Part shown: positions 1 to 5,274 of the stretch, one piece after another | How positions within the stretch are numbered: position 1 is the stretch's first letter | Layout of the letters: every line of letters begins with the position of its first letter | Assembly: GCA_013139935.1 (NCBI GenBank) | Contig: WSZX01000226.1 | Span: forward strand, 1 to 6,698 | Direction of reading: 5' to 3' | Source of the DNA: Ardenticatenales bacterium | GTDB taxonomy: Bacteria; Chloroflexota; Anaerolineae; Promineifilales; UBA4811 | Length of the DNA stretch: 6,698 nt | The notes under the pieces: generated by a model | Databases searched by the model: none | Told to the model about the DNA's origin: nothing | The model's input: only the letters and a program-made list of their open reading frames with translations | Made by a program: the position numbers and the translations under genes

Positions 1-273
1 GCCATAGCGGACGATGTGAACAGTCTGACAATGAATATCGGCACCGGTGTGGGGGTCAGCGTTAATGAACTGGTGGTGGCCGTCGAACAGGCTACCGGCC
101 GGCGGGCACACGTGTTGCGGAATGTGCAGCACGCCGGCGGCGTCTCGCGTTTGTGCGCCGACATCTCGCTGGCCACCCGGCGGTTGAACTACCGGCCGGC
201 AATCGGGCTTGAGGCCGGGCTGCGTCAGACGATAGAACGGGATACCCGTTTTGCCGGCCTGGCAGCCACCTAA
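1..273 (+). CDS. NAD-dependent nucleotide-sugar epimerase/dehydratase, C-terminal fragment
   Basis: This is the last 90 codons of a gene that enters from the left edge in frame 1 and stops at TAA 271-273. The peptide contains SLTMNIGTGVGVSVNEL near its start, which matches the 'YNIGTG...S(V)NEL' block that follows the catalytic part of GalE-like extended short-chain dehydrogenases. It also has ADISLATRRLNYRP and LEAGLRQTIE, the usual 'AD.s.a...LGY.P...leeGL..tv.w' ending of that family. Such enzymes act in the cytoplasm on UDP- or dTDP-sugars for cell-surface polysaccharide. The Rossmann NAD site and the YxxxK active site lie outside the window, so the exact sugar substrate cannot be assigned. 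There is no sign of truncation at the C-terminus. The family call is firm, the specific activity unknown. Confidence 0.85.
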   Translation, partial: AIADDVNSLTMNIGTGVGVSVNELVVAVEQATGRRAHVLRNVQHAGGVSRLCADISLATRRLNYRPAIGLEAGLRQTIERDTRFAGLAAT

Positions 274-396
274 CCCCTGGCAGCAGTTCTCCCGAAAAGG
301 CTGGGTGCTGGGAGCCGACGCTTGACGGCCGTCGGAGAACAGAAAAGATGCCGCTCCCTCCCTGGTTAGTTCCGCGTAGCAAAAGGGAAACCGGCC

Positions 397-417
397 GGGG
401 TGGGACAATCCCATCCC
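397..417 (+). other. GC-rich hairpin between epimerase and thioredoxin
   Basis: GGGGTGGGA (397-405) pairs with TCCCATCCC (409-417) around a CAA loop, giving nine pairs with one G-T. No T-run follows, so it is not a standard intrinsic terminator on either strand. It may still help separate the epimerase transcript from the thioredoxin promoter downstream. The rest of 274-470 shows only a weaker CCGACG/CGTCGG hairpin (319-340 area) and no gene I can support. Confidence 0.3.
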
Positions 418-470
418 TGCATCTCCATCTACCCGCGGAGGACTGTTTTCCGCACTCTTGGCTTATCCGC

Positions 471-498
471 TTGACAAGCATATTCGATCTGCTAGTAT
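471..498 (+). promoter_or_regulatory. Promoter of the thioredoxin gene
   Basis: A perfect TTGACA -35 box lies at 471-476, followed after 16 bases by TAGTAT (493-498), a 4-of-6 match to TATAAT. A shifted reading of the -10 box is possible because the region reads TAGTATAG. Transcription would start near 505, about 30 bases before the thioredoxin ATG, leaving room for little more than the ribosome binding site. Confidence 0.65.
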
Positions 499-536
499 AG
501 GCTCGGCTTTGCGACTTGGCTGCGAGGAGTGAATCG

Positions 537-884
537 ATGTCAAATCTGATCGAGATAACAGACGCGGACTTTCAGCAGGTGGTGCTGGATTCGGCACTGC
601 CTGTCCTTGTTGACCTGTGGGCTGCTTGGTGTGGACCGTGCCACATGGTCACGCCGGTGGTGGAGCAACTGGCCGACGAGTATGCCGGCCGGCTCAAGGC
701 CGGCAAGTTGGACGTGGACAGCAACCCGACTACTCCAGGGCAGTATGGCGTACAGGGGATTCCCACCGTCATACTGTTCAAAGGGGGAGAAGAGGTGGCC
801 CGGCTTGTGGGGGCGCGCCCCAAGGCCCAGTTCGTCTCCATGATTGAACCACATCTTGCAGAGGCAGCCGAGCGGGGCGGTTGA
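537..884 (+). CDS. trxA: Thioredoxin
   Basis: A 115-residue cytoplasmic thioredoxin that reduces protein disulfides using electrons from thioredoxin reductase. The whole length is one thioredoxin fold. WCGPC is at residues 31-35, with Cys32 and Cys35 at the same numbering as E. coli TrxA. The buried acid is Asp26 (VDLWAAW), and the cis-proline is Pro76 in GIPT. FKGGEEVARLVGA is the usual penultimate strand and Gly-rich turn. The ATG at 537 is chosen because GAGGAG (524-529) sits 7 bases upstream and the fold begins right after it; an in-frame TTG at 516 lacks a site. It has its own promoter and appears to be a single gene. The stop codon overlaps the -35 box of the next transcription unit, and no terminator is visible between them. 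Family call very sure. Confidence 0.96.
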   Translation: MSNLIEITDADFQQVVLDSALPVLVDLWAAWCGPCHMVTPVVEQLADEYAGRLKAGKLDVDSNPTTPGQYGVQGIPTVILFKGGEEVARLVGARPKAQFVSMIEPHLAEAAERGG

Positions 885-909
885 CAGACGGTCCCGTCCC
901 TGGTATATT
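881..909 (+). promoter_or_regulatory. Promoter of the T-box / ATPase / trpB2 unit
   Basis: TTGACA (881-886) and TATATT (904-909) are separated by 17 bases, a near-consensus housekeeping promoter. The -35 box contains the thioredoxin TGA stop (882-884). Start of transcription should fall near 916, just ahead of the 5' strand of T-box Stem I (from 930), as expected for a T-box leader. Confidence 0.8.
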
Positions 910-1144
910 TCCCCTAACTGAATAGCAAACTACTGTGAACAGGAATAGTACGCGCTCAAACGCGGTTTCAGAGAGCCGGTGAGGGTGAAAGACCGGTACC
1001 GACGGGGGCGCCGAATGGGCCTGGGAGTAGCGTGGCTGAATGAGAGTAGGCCGCGCCGGAAGCACCACCGTTATCAAGGTGAGGGTATCGCTCCATAGTC
1101 TGTCAGGAGCCGTACCTATTGAGTGAGGCTGGCCGTCCTCGATT

Positions 1145-1168
1145 TGCCGTCACCGACGGCATTTTTTT
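1145..1168 (+). terminator. Terminator-like hairpin with T7 inside the T-box leader (Stem III position)
   Basis: TGCCGTC (1145-1151) and GACGGCA (1155-1161) form a perfect 7-base-pair stem with an ACC loop, followed by seven T (1162-1168). By sequence this is a complete intrinsic terminator, upstream of the T-box sequence. In T-box leaders the hairpin here is usually Stem III and is not followed by a long T-run. An upstream copy of GCCGTC (1132-1137) could pair with the same GACGGC and open this hairpin. Confidence 0.55.
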
Positions 1169-1216
1169 GTCTAGTAGGATCAAGGCCTAATCAGGGTGGC
1201 ACCGCGGGTGCGCAAC

Positions 1217-1248
1217 AGCGCTCGTCCCTTTCAGGGACGGGCGCTTTT
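1217..1248 (+). terminator. T-box regulated intrinsic terminator
   Basis: AGCGCTCGTCCC (1217-1228) pairs with GGGACGGGCGCT (1234-1245) with one G-T pair and a TTTCA loop. The stem ends in a T-run, TTTT (1245-1248) followed by CTATT. The 5' strand of this hairpin includes the CGTCCCT that the T-box sequence needs for its antiterminator, so the two folds exclude each other. Charged tRNA-Trp should leave this terminator formed; uncharged tRNA-Trp should block it. Confidence 0.9.
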
Positions 1249-1428
1249 CTATTGGGCGAGATCGGCAGACTGGGTACGGAAGGGCGGATATGAGACAGGG
1301 CGTTGTGCCTTGAAATCGGCATCGTCTGGACGAGGTTGGAATCGGGAGTGGGTTCTGATCCACCAGGCTCATCCTGCCCTGCAGGAACGGCGCTGCTGGC
1401 GCGCCGGCAACCAACCAGGAGGCATGAA

Positions 1429-2145
1429 ATGCATCTAGTGAGAATCAGGATCCACGGAGACAGCTTTCCCACCCGCCGCTTCTACCCGTTCAACATACCG
1501 GCCCTCGAAAAGACGGCAGAACTCATCCTCAAAGGACCGGTTGTCTTTTTTGTCGGCGAGAACGGATCCGGCAAGTCCACTTTGCTGGATGCTGTTGTCA
1601 GGAGGTGCGGAGTTCAAGTCTGGGATAGTCCCCGGCGGCATCTGGCCCACAGAAATCCCTATGAGACCAAGCTCGCAGATTTTGTCAGCGTTACCTGGGC
1701 AAACGGACGTGTTCCCGGGTCCCTGTTCCGCGCTGAAACGTTCCGCGACTGGGCCGATTTCCTTGATGACGTTGCCCTCTGCGATCCCGGCCGGCTGCAG
1801 CACCATGGCGGCCGCATCCTGAACACCATGTCGCGTGGTGAGGGGATTCTATCCTACATGAGAGGTCGCTTTAGCGTCAGCGGCCTCTATTTCCTGGATG
1901 AACCCGAATCCGCACTCTCGCCCTTGAGCCAGATCACGTTCCTGAACCTGCTACGTCATTTCCAGGCTAAAGGCCGAGCCCAATTCATCATCGCTACGCA
2001 CTCTCCCATCCTTCTGGCCTGTCCTGGGGCCCAGATACTTAGTTTTGACTCATCTCATATTGAGGAGGTCGAATACGAAGATACTCTGCATTTCAAGCTC
2101 TATAGACAGTTCTTCACCGAGCGGGCTTCCCTCTTGAGTGTATGA
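1429..2145 (+). CDS. Predicted P-loop ATPase, COG3910-like (ABC/SMC-type fold)
   Basis: A 238-residue soluble ATPase with no membrane segment. Walker A is GENGSGKST (43-51). A degenerate ABC-signature-like stretch, NTMSRGEGIL, lies at 132-141. Walker B is GLYFLDEPE (152-160) with Asp157 and Glu158, then a D-loop-like SALSP (161-165), and the switch histidine His191 is in ATHSP. This order fits the small stand-alone ATPases grouped as COG3910, whose cellular role is not established; they have no transport partner. The ATG at 1429 is chosen because AGGAGG (1417-1422) lies 6 bases upstream and the fold starts at once; the frame is open further upstream to 1303 without a better site. It is the first gene after the Trp T-box, about 180 bases past the terminator. 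The trpB2 gene follows 186 bases later, with no convincing promoter between them. Fold is sure, function unknown. Confidence 0.88.
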   Translation: MHLVRIRIHGDSFPTRRFYPFNIPALEKTAELILKGPVVFFVGENGSGKSTLLDAVVRRCGVQVWDSPRRHLAHRNPYETKLADFVSVTWANGRVPGSLFRAETFRDWADFLDDVALCDPGRLQHHGGRILNTMSRGEGILSYMRGRFSVSGLYFLDEPESALSPLSQITFLNLLRHFQAKGRAQFIIATHSPILLACPGAQILSFDSSHIEEVEYEDTLHFKLYRQFFTERASLLSV

Positions 2146-2258
2146 GGGCGTGTCCTGGACGCTTCCCATGCGCCGCGAAGCGAGCACCAGGGGTTGACGG
2201 AGCTAGCGGTACAGCCGGTCGCCGGTCCGCACCGCACCGCGTGCAAAGGAGGACGGTA

Positions 2259-2297
2259 TTGAAACGATCCCTCGATTCGATGTGCATAACTTGCTGA
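2259..2297 (+). CDS. Possible 12-codon small ORF ahead of trpB2
   Basis: A very strong ribosome binding site, AAAGGAGG (2245-2252), sits 6 bases before a TTG that opens a 12-codon frame reading MKRSLDSMCITC and ending in TGA 2295-2297. The peptide has no Trp codon, so it is not a Trp attenuator leader. Ribosomes loaded here would finish about 35 bases before the trpB2 start. It could be a translational feeder, a decayed gene start, or chance. I cannot assign a function. Confidence 0.2.
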   Translation: MKRSLDSMCITC

Positions 2298-2331
2298 TAG
2301 TTGTCGTTTCCTAGCCAACAAGGAGAGAGTC

Positions 2332-3696
2332 ATGTCGCAGTACAAGTACGTCTTACAGGAAAAGGATCTGCCCACTCACTGGTACAATATCCTGGCGGAT
2401 ATGAAGCAACCTCCTCCCCCCTTTCGGCATCCGGCGACGCTGGAGATTCTGCAGCCAGATGACCTGATGCCCGTTTTCCCCGAGGCTCTCATCAAGCAGG
2501 AGATGAGTCTGGAGAGGTGGATTGAGATCCCGCATGAGGTGCGCGATGCGCTCAAGATGTGGCGTCCCACTCCCCTCCACCGCGCAATCCGCTGGGAGAA
2601 GGCGCTGGATACCCCGGCCAGGATATACTACAAGTGGGAAGGGGTCAGCCCGCCAGGTAGCCACAAGCCGAATACAGCTGTGGCCCAGTGCTATTACGGA
2701 AAACAGGAGGGCCTCAAGGGTTTTGCCACCGAGACGGGCGCCGGTCAGTGGGGGAGCGCTCTCAGCTTTGCTGCACAGATGTTTGGTCTGGAATGCAAGG
2801 TCTTCATGGTGGCGATCAGCTACCAGCAGAAGCCCTATCGGCGTATCGCTATGGAGACCTGGGGTGGTGCCGTTGTTGCCAGTCCCAGCACAATGACAAA
2901 GGCCGGCCGCGACATACTGGCGGTCGATCCGGAGACGCCAGGTAGCTTGGGCATGGCCATCAGCGAGGCCATCGAGTACGCCGTAACCCACGATGGCTTC
3001 AAGTACTCACTGGGTAGTGTGGTGAACTTTGTTCTTTTGCATCAAACCGTCGTTGGACTTGAGACGAGGGAACAAATGGAAATGGCTGGCGACTACCCGG
3101 ACATTATCATTGGGTGCGCGGGCGGCGGCAGCAACGCCGCCGGCCTCATCTATCCCTTCCTGAAGGACAAACTGGACGGCAGCAGGCCGCAATTGCGCGC
3201 CATCTTTGTCGAGTCCACCGCCTGCCCCAGCATGACCCGGGGTATCTATGCCTACGACTGGGGGGACACAGCCAAGACCGGCCCGGTGGCCATGATGCAC
3301 ACGGTGGGGCACGGCTTTGTCCCTGCCCCGGTGCACGCCGGTGGACTGCGTTATCACGGGATGGCGCCCAGTATCTGTGCGTTGTTGGAGCAGGGGGAGG
3401 TAGAGTCGCGCGCCTATCACCAGAACACCTGCTTTGAGGCCGCTGTGAGTTTCGCCAGGGCTGAGGGCTTTATCGTTGCCCCTGAGACGGCTCATGCGGT
3501 CAAGGCGGTTTACGATGAGGCTGTGGCCTGCAAGGAGTCCGGCGAATCCAAGGTCATTCTTTTCAATAACAGCGGGCACGGCCATTTCGACTTGGCAGCC
3601 TACGATGCCTTTTTCAGGAAAGATCTGTCAGATTATGAGCTTGAGGAAGACAAACTGCGCCAAGCCTTGGCCGATCTGCCTAGCGTGCCGGTGTAA
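2332..3696 (+). CDS. trpB2: TrpB2-type tryptophan synthase beta chain (PLP enzyme)
   Basis: A 454-residue PLP enzyme of the TrpB-related (TrpB2) group. TrpB enzymes join indole and L-serine to make L-tryptophan in the cytoplasm. The PLP lysine is Lys112 in PPGSHKPNTA. The substrate loop is TETGAGQWG (133-141), with Glu134 as the catalytic acid. The phosphate-binding loop is CAGGGSNAAG (262-271). HAGGLRYHGMAPS (335-347) and FNNSGHGHFD (411-420) are marks of the TrpB2 subgroup. The length, about 50 residues above classical TrpB (about 400), and the long N-terminal extension (residues 1-75) also fit TrpB2. The ATG follows AAGGAG (2320-2325) by 6 bases. No trpA lies in the window, so indole may come from salvage or from a TrpA encoded elsewhere. 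The T-box upstream, which senses tRNA-Trp, agrees with the assignment. Family very sure, reaction likely. Confidence 0.95.
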   Translation: MSQYKYVLQEKDLPTHWYNILADMKQPPPPFRHPATLEILQPDDLMPVFPEALIKQEMSLERWIEIPHEVRDALKMWRPTPLHRAIRWEKALDTPARIYYKWEGVSPPGSHKPNTAVAQCYYGKQEGLKGFATETGAGQWGSALSFAAQMFGLECKVFMVAISYQQKPYRRIAMETWGGAVVASPSTMTKAGRDILAVDPETPGSLGMAISEAIEYAVTHDGFKYSLGSVVNFVLLHQTVVGLETREQMEMAGDYPDIIIGCAGGGSNAAGLIYPFLKDKLDGSRPQLRAIFVESTACPSMTRGIYAYDWGDTAKTGPVAMMHTVGHGFVPAPVHAGGLRYHGMAPSICALLEQGEVESRAYHQNTCFEAAVSFARAEGFIVAPETAHAVKAVYDEAVACKESGESKVILFNNSGHGHFDLAAYDAFFRKDLSDYELEEDKLRQALADLPSVPV

Positions 3697-3738
3697 TCCT
3701 GTACCCTTTACTGGATGGAGGTTCAGAGGCACCAAACG

Positions 3739-3767
3739 CAGAGCCCCGCGCAAGCGGGGCTCTGTCT
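3739..3767 (+). terminator. Probable terminator after trpB2 (between converging genes)
   Basis: CAGAGCCCCGC (3739-3749) and GCGGGGCTCTG (3754-3764) form a perfect 11-base-pair stem closed by a GCAA tetraloop. The plus-strand tail is only TCTGT, and the minus-strand tail is CGTTTGG, so both T-runs are weak. Its place between the trpB2 stop (3696) and the lipoprotein stop (3844) suggests that it serves both converging units. Confidence 0.7.
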
Positions 3768-3843
3768 GTGGATGGGGATGGCCAGCTCTGGTCTGCCGGC
3801 CCCTGTGCAGCGGTCCGGTTCGTTCCCCGGGGGTTGGCAACGT

Positions 3844-4485
3844 CTATGGTCTGCGGACAACCAGATTGTCAAACGCGATCTCGACGCCGGGTTCGTGGAA
3901 AGATCCCGCACTCAAGCCAATCGAGCCCGAGCGGTAGGCATCATCATTTGCTTCTGCCACGAGTTGCCCGTTGATGTAAAAGGAAAACTGGTTGCCTTGA
4001 GCAACGATCCTGATCATGTTTGTGCTGGCACCGTGGTGAATCGCGGGCGATTCAAGCCAATCTATGATCTCTGTCCACCGGCCGCCCTCTGCCTCATCCC
4101 GTCGGTTGAAGCGATAGTAGCCGTCTCCACTGATGTCAAAACTATAGTGGGCCGATGGGTTCTTCATTCGAAACACGATGCCATAGCTGTTATTGTCCGG
4201 ACCGGCAAGCTGGGTGGCTTCTGCTTCTAGCTCAAAGTCATCGAACTGGTGCTCTTTCAGTTCAGCCCAGGCGATCAGATTCGGGGAAGAGACTCGTAAC
4301 TGCAGTTGCCCGTCGACATAGCTGGCGCTGGCATCAAGATCGGACTCTAGCAGCCAGTCCTCTGACTCGACAGAAAAGTCATTCTGGTAGATGACTCCGC
4401 CTGAATGCCTCTCCCCACCCAGACCCGTGCAACCTGCCAGCAATGAGAGCACCACACACAGTAGTGCAAGTTTGGACAGATGCAT
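3844..4485 (-). CDS. Lipoprotein with lectin/LamG-like beta-sandwich domain (third of three)
   Basis: A 213-residue lipoprotein. Residues 1-18 are a type II signal peptide (a Lys, a hydrophobic run, then LLAGC) with lipidated Cys19, so the protein should sit on the outer face of the membrane. A Gly-rich linker leads to a domain (about 33-211) of alternating beta strands: FDDFELEAEA, NNSYGIVFRMK, HYSFDISGDGYYRF, NQFSFYINGQLVAEA, GSIGLSAGS and VEIAFDNLVVR. This is the concanavalin A-like/LamG or DUF1080 type pattern, whose ligands are usually sugars; no catalytic residues can be named. The ATG at 4485 is chosen because AGGAG (4499-4495) lies 9 bases before it and the signal peptide begins there; the frame stays open to 4563. 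It is paralogous to the gene just upstream, with a 108-base gap containing a hairpin. Likely the last gene of a three-gene unit. Confidence 0.88.
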   Translation of the reverse strand: MHLSKLALLCVVLSLLAGCTGLGGERHSGGVIYQNDFSVESEDWLLESDLDASASYVDGQLQLRVSSPNLIAWAELKEHQFDDFELEAEATQLAGPDNNSYGIVFRMKNPSAHYSFDISGDGYYRFNRRDEAEGGRWTEIIDWLESPAIHHGASTNMIRIVAQGNQFSFYINGQLVAEANDDAYRSGSIGLSAGSFHEPGVEIAFDNLVVRRP

Positions 4486-4530
4486 TGGATGACCCTCCTG
4501 CAGTGATCCAGAGTTCTCTGGCCGGCCGAT

Positions 4531-4561
4531 GACGTCCCGGATGCTACAGTCCGGCAACGTC
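4531..4561 (-). other. Interrupted hairpin between the two paralogous lipoprotein genes
   Basis: GACGT (4531-4535) pairs with ACGTC (4557-4561), and CCGGA (4537-4541) pairs with TCCGG (4550-4554). The interruption is 1 base on one side and 2 on the other, and the loop has 8 bases. No T-run follows on the minus strand, so termination is unlikely. An RNA-stability or processing element that sets different levels for the flanking genes is one option. Confidence 0.35.
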
Positions 4562-4593
4562 ACCTCCCGACCAAGCGCTGCACGCGTCTTTGC

Positions 4594-5256
4594 CTATTCA
4601 GACTCACCAAGCGGCGCGACCGGCTCTCGGACGAATAGGTTGTCAAAGCGCACTTCCGTTGAGCCTTCACTGTAGGTGCTGACGATGAATCCGATATCGC
4701 CGGCCGTTAGTTGATCATCAGTAACGCTGGCCAGTTGCTGCCCATTAACATAAAGCGTCAATAGATCACCGGTGCACTCTGCCCGAATCTGGTTCACCGC
4801 ACCGGTCTCTGTCAGGATGGCATCACTTGGCATCAGGTGCTTCCCATCCCCGGACAGGGTTTGAAAGGATGCGCTGTCGATAACTCGGACGATGGCATAG
4901 TAGCCATCAGAGCTAATAAGAAACGCGTAGAAATGGTCCATATCCTGGTAGCGGCACAAGATTCCCAGGTTGTTGTCGGCCAATCCACCGCCCAGGCGGA
5001 CATCCGTTTCAATGGACACGTCGGTAAACTGGGCTCCAGGAACGGCCACGGCTGATGTGTTGGGTTGGTGGACGGCAATAAAGTACTCTGTGTCCGCATA
5101 GCCGGCCGAAGCCTCTTCCCTGTCGTACCTGTCCCAACCGCAGGCCTCATCGTTGAAATTATCTTCGAGCAGTGCCTTGGCAGTGCGGCACTTTTCGGGA
5201 CCGGATCTGCAACTGGTCAGGAGAACCAAGAAAAGCAGTGCCCAGAATCTCTTCAC
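4594..5256 (-). CDS. Lipoprotein with lectin/LamG-like beta-sandwich domain (second of three)
   Basis: A 220-residue lipoprotein starting with GTG. The signal peptide MKRFWALLFLVLLTSC ends in the lipobox LTSC with lipidated Cys16. The mature part (about 30-210) shares a strand pattern and several blocks with the next gene. FYAFLISSDGYYAIVRV corresponds to HYSFDISGDGYYRF, LTLYVNGQQLASV to FSFYINGQLVAEA, and VRFDNLFVREP to IAFDNLVVRRP. The two are therefore ancient tandem paralogues of a concanavalin A-like/LamG type. This copy also has internal Cys23, Cys39, Cys101 and Cys161, absent from the paralogue, so disulfides are possible outside the cell. The start is 18 bases after the stop of the upstream lipoprotein gene, which implies co-transcription and perhaps translational coupling, since its own ribosome site is weak. 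Ligand unknown. Confidence 0.87.
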   Translation of the reverse strand: MKRFWALLFLVLLTSCRSGPEKCRTAKALLEDNFNDEACGWDRYDREEASAGYADTEYFIAVHQPNTSAVAVPGAQFTDVSIETDVRLGGGLADNNLGILCRYQDMDHFYAFLISSDGYYAIVRVIDSASFQTLSGDGKHLMPSDAILTETGAVNQIRAECTGDLLTLYVNGQQLASVTDDQLTAGDIGFIVSTYSEGSTEVRFDNLFVREPVAPLGESE

Positions 5257-5274
5257 GAGTTAGTTCCACTTAAC

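Larger units (their letters stand above)
930..1250 (+). promoter_or_regulatory. T-box riboswitch, tryptophan specific (UGG specifier)
   Basis: A leader RNA that reads the charging state of a tRNA and controls transcription downstream. The Stem I base pairs CTAC(T) 930-934 with (A)GTAG 1026-1030, and CAGG 940-943 pairs with CCTG 1020-1023. GTGA and GGGA lie between these helices, as in the k-turn motif. The specifier loop has AGTA (947-950) facing GAA (1013-1015), the loop-E pair, with the specifier TGG at 1016-1018 directly after. Above it GCGCTC (952-957) pairs with GGGCGC (1006-1011). The apical part carries AGAGAG and GGTGAAA, the usual distal elements. The T-box AGGGTGGCACCGCG is at 1193-1206. 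Its UGGC (1197-1200) would pair with a tRNA ending in G-CCA, and bacterial tRNA-Trp has G73. AGGG 1193-1196 with CCCT 1226-1229 and GCG 1204-1206 with CGT 1223-1225 form the antiterminator. The identity as a Trp T-box is strong; the stem II/III fold is not resolved here. Confidence 0.93.

Noticed and set aside
92..481. Minus-strand open frame of 129 codons
   Set aside because: It covers the epimerase end and the intergenic region in antisense. The protein is low in complexity and Arg-rich, and no ribosome site is seen.
1303..1428. N-terminal extension of the ATPase
   Set aside because: The frame is open, but the extension has no ABC-fold sequence, and AGGAGG with good spacing marks the ATG at 1429.
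2194..2222. TTGACG as a separate promoter for trpB2
   Set aside because: No acceptable -10 box lies 15-19 bases downstream; the region there is GC-rich.
2353..2991. Minus-strand open frame of 212 codons, with another at 3007-3585
   Set aside because: Both are antisense shadows of trpB2, whose motifs are complete on the plus strand.
3715..4230. Plus-strand open frame of 171 codons
   Set aside because: It is antisense to the third lipoprotein gene and runs through the 3739-3764 hairpin, with no family likeness.
4486..4563. N-terminal extension of the third lipoprotein
   Set aside because: It would place 26 extra residues ahead of a textbook signal peptide and run through the intergenic hairpin. 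The ribosome site points to 4485.
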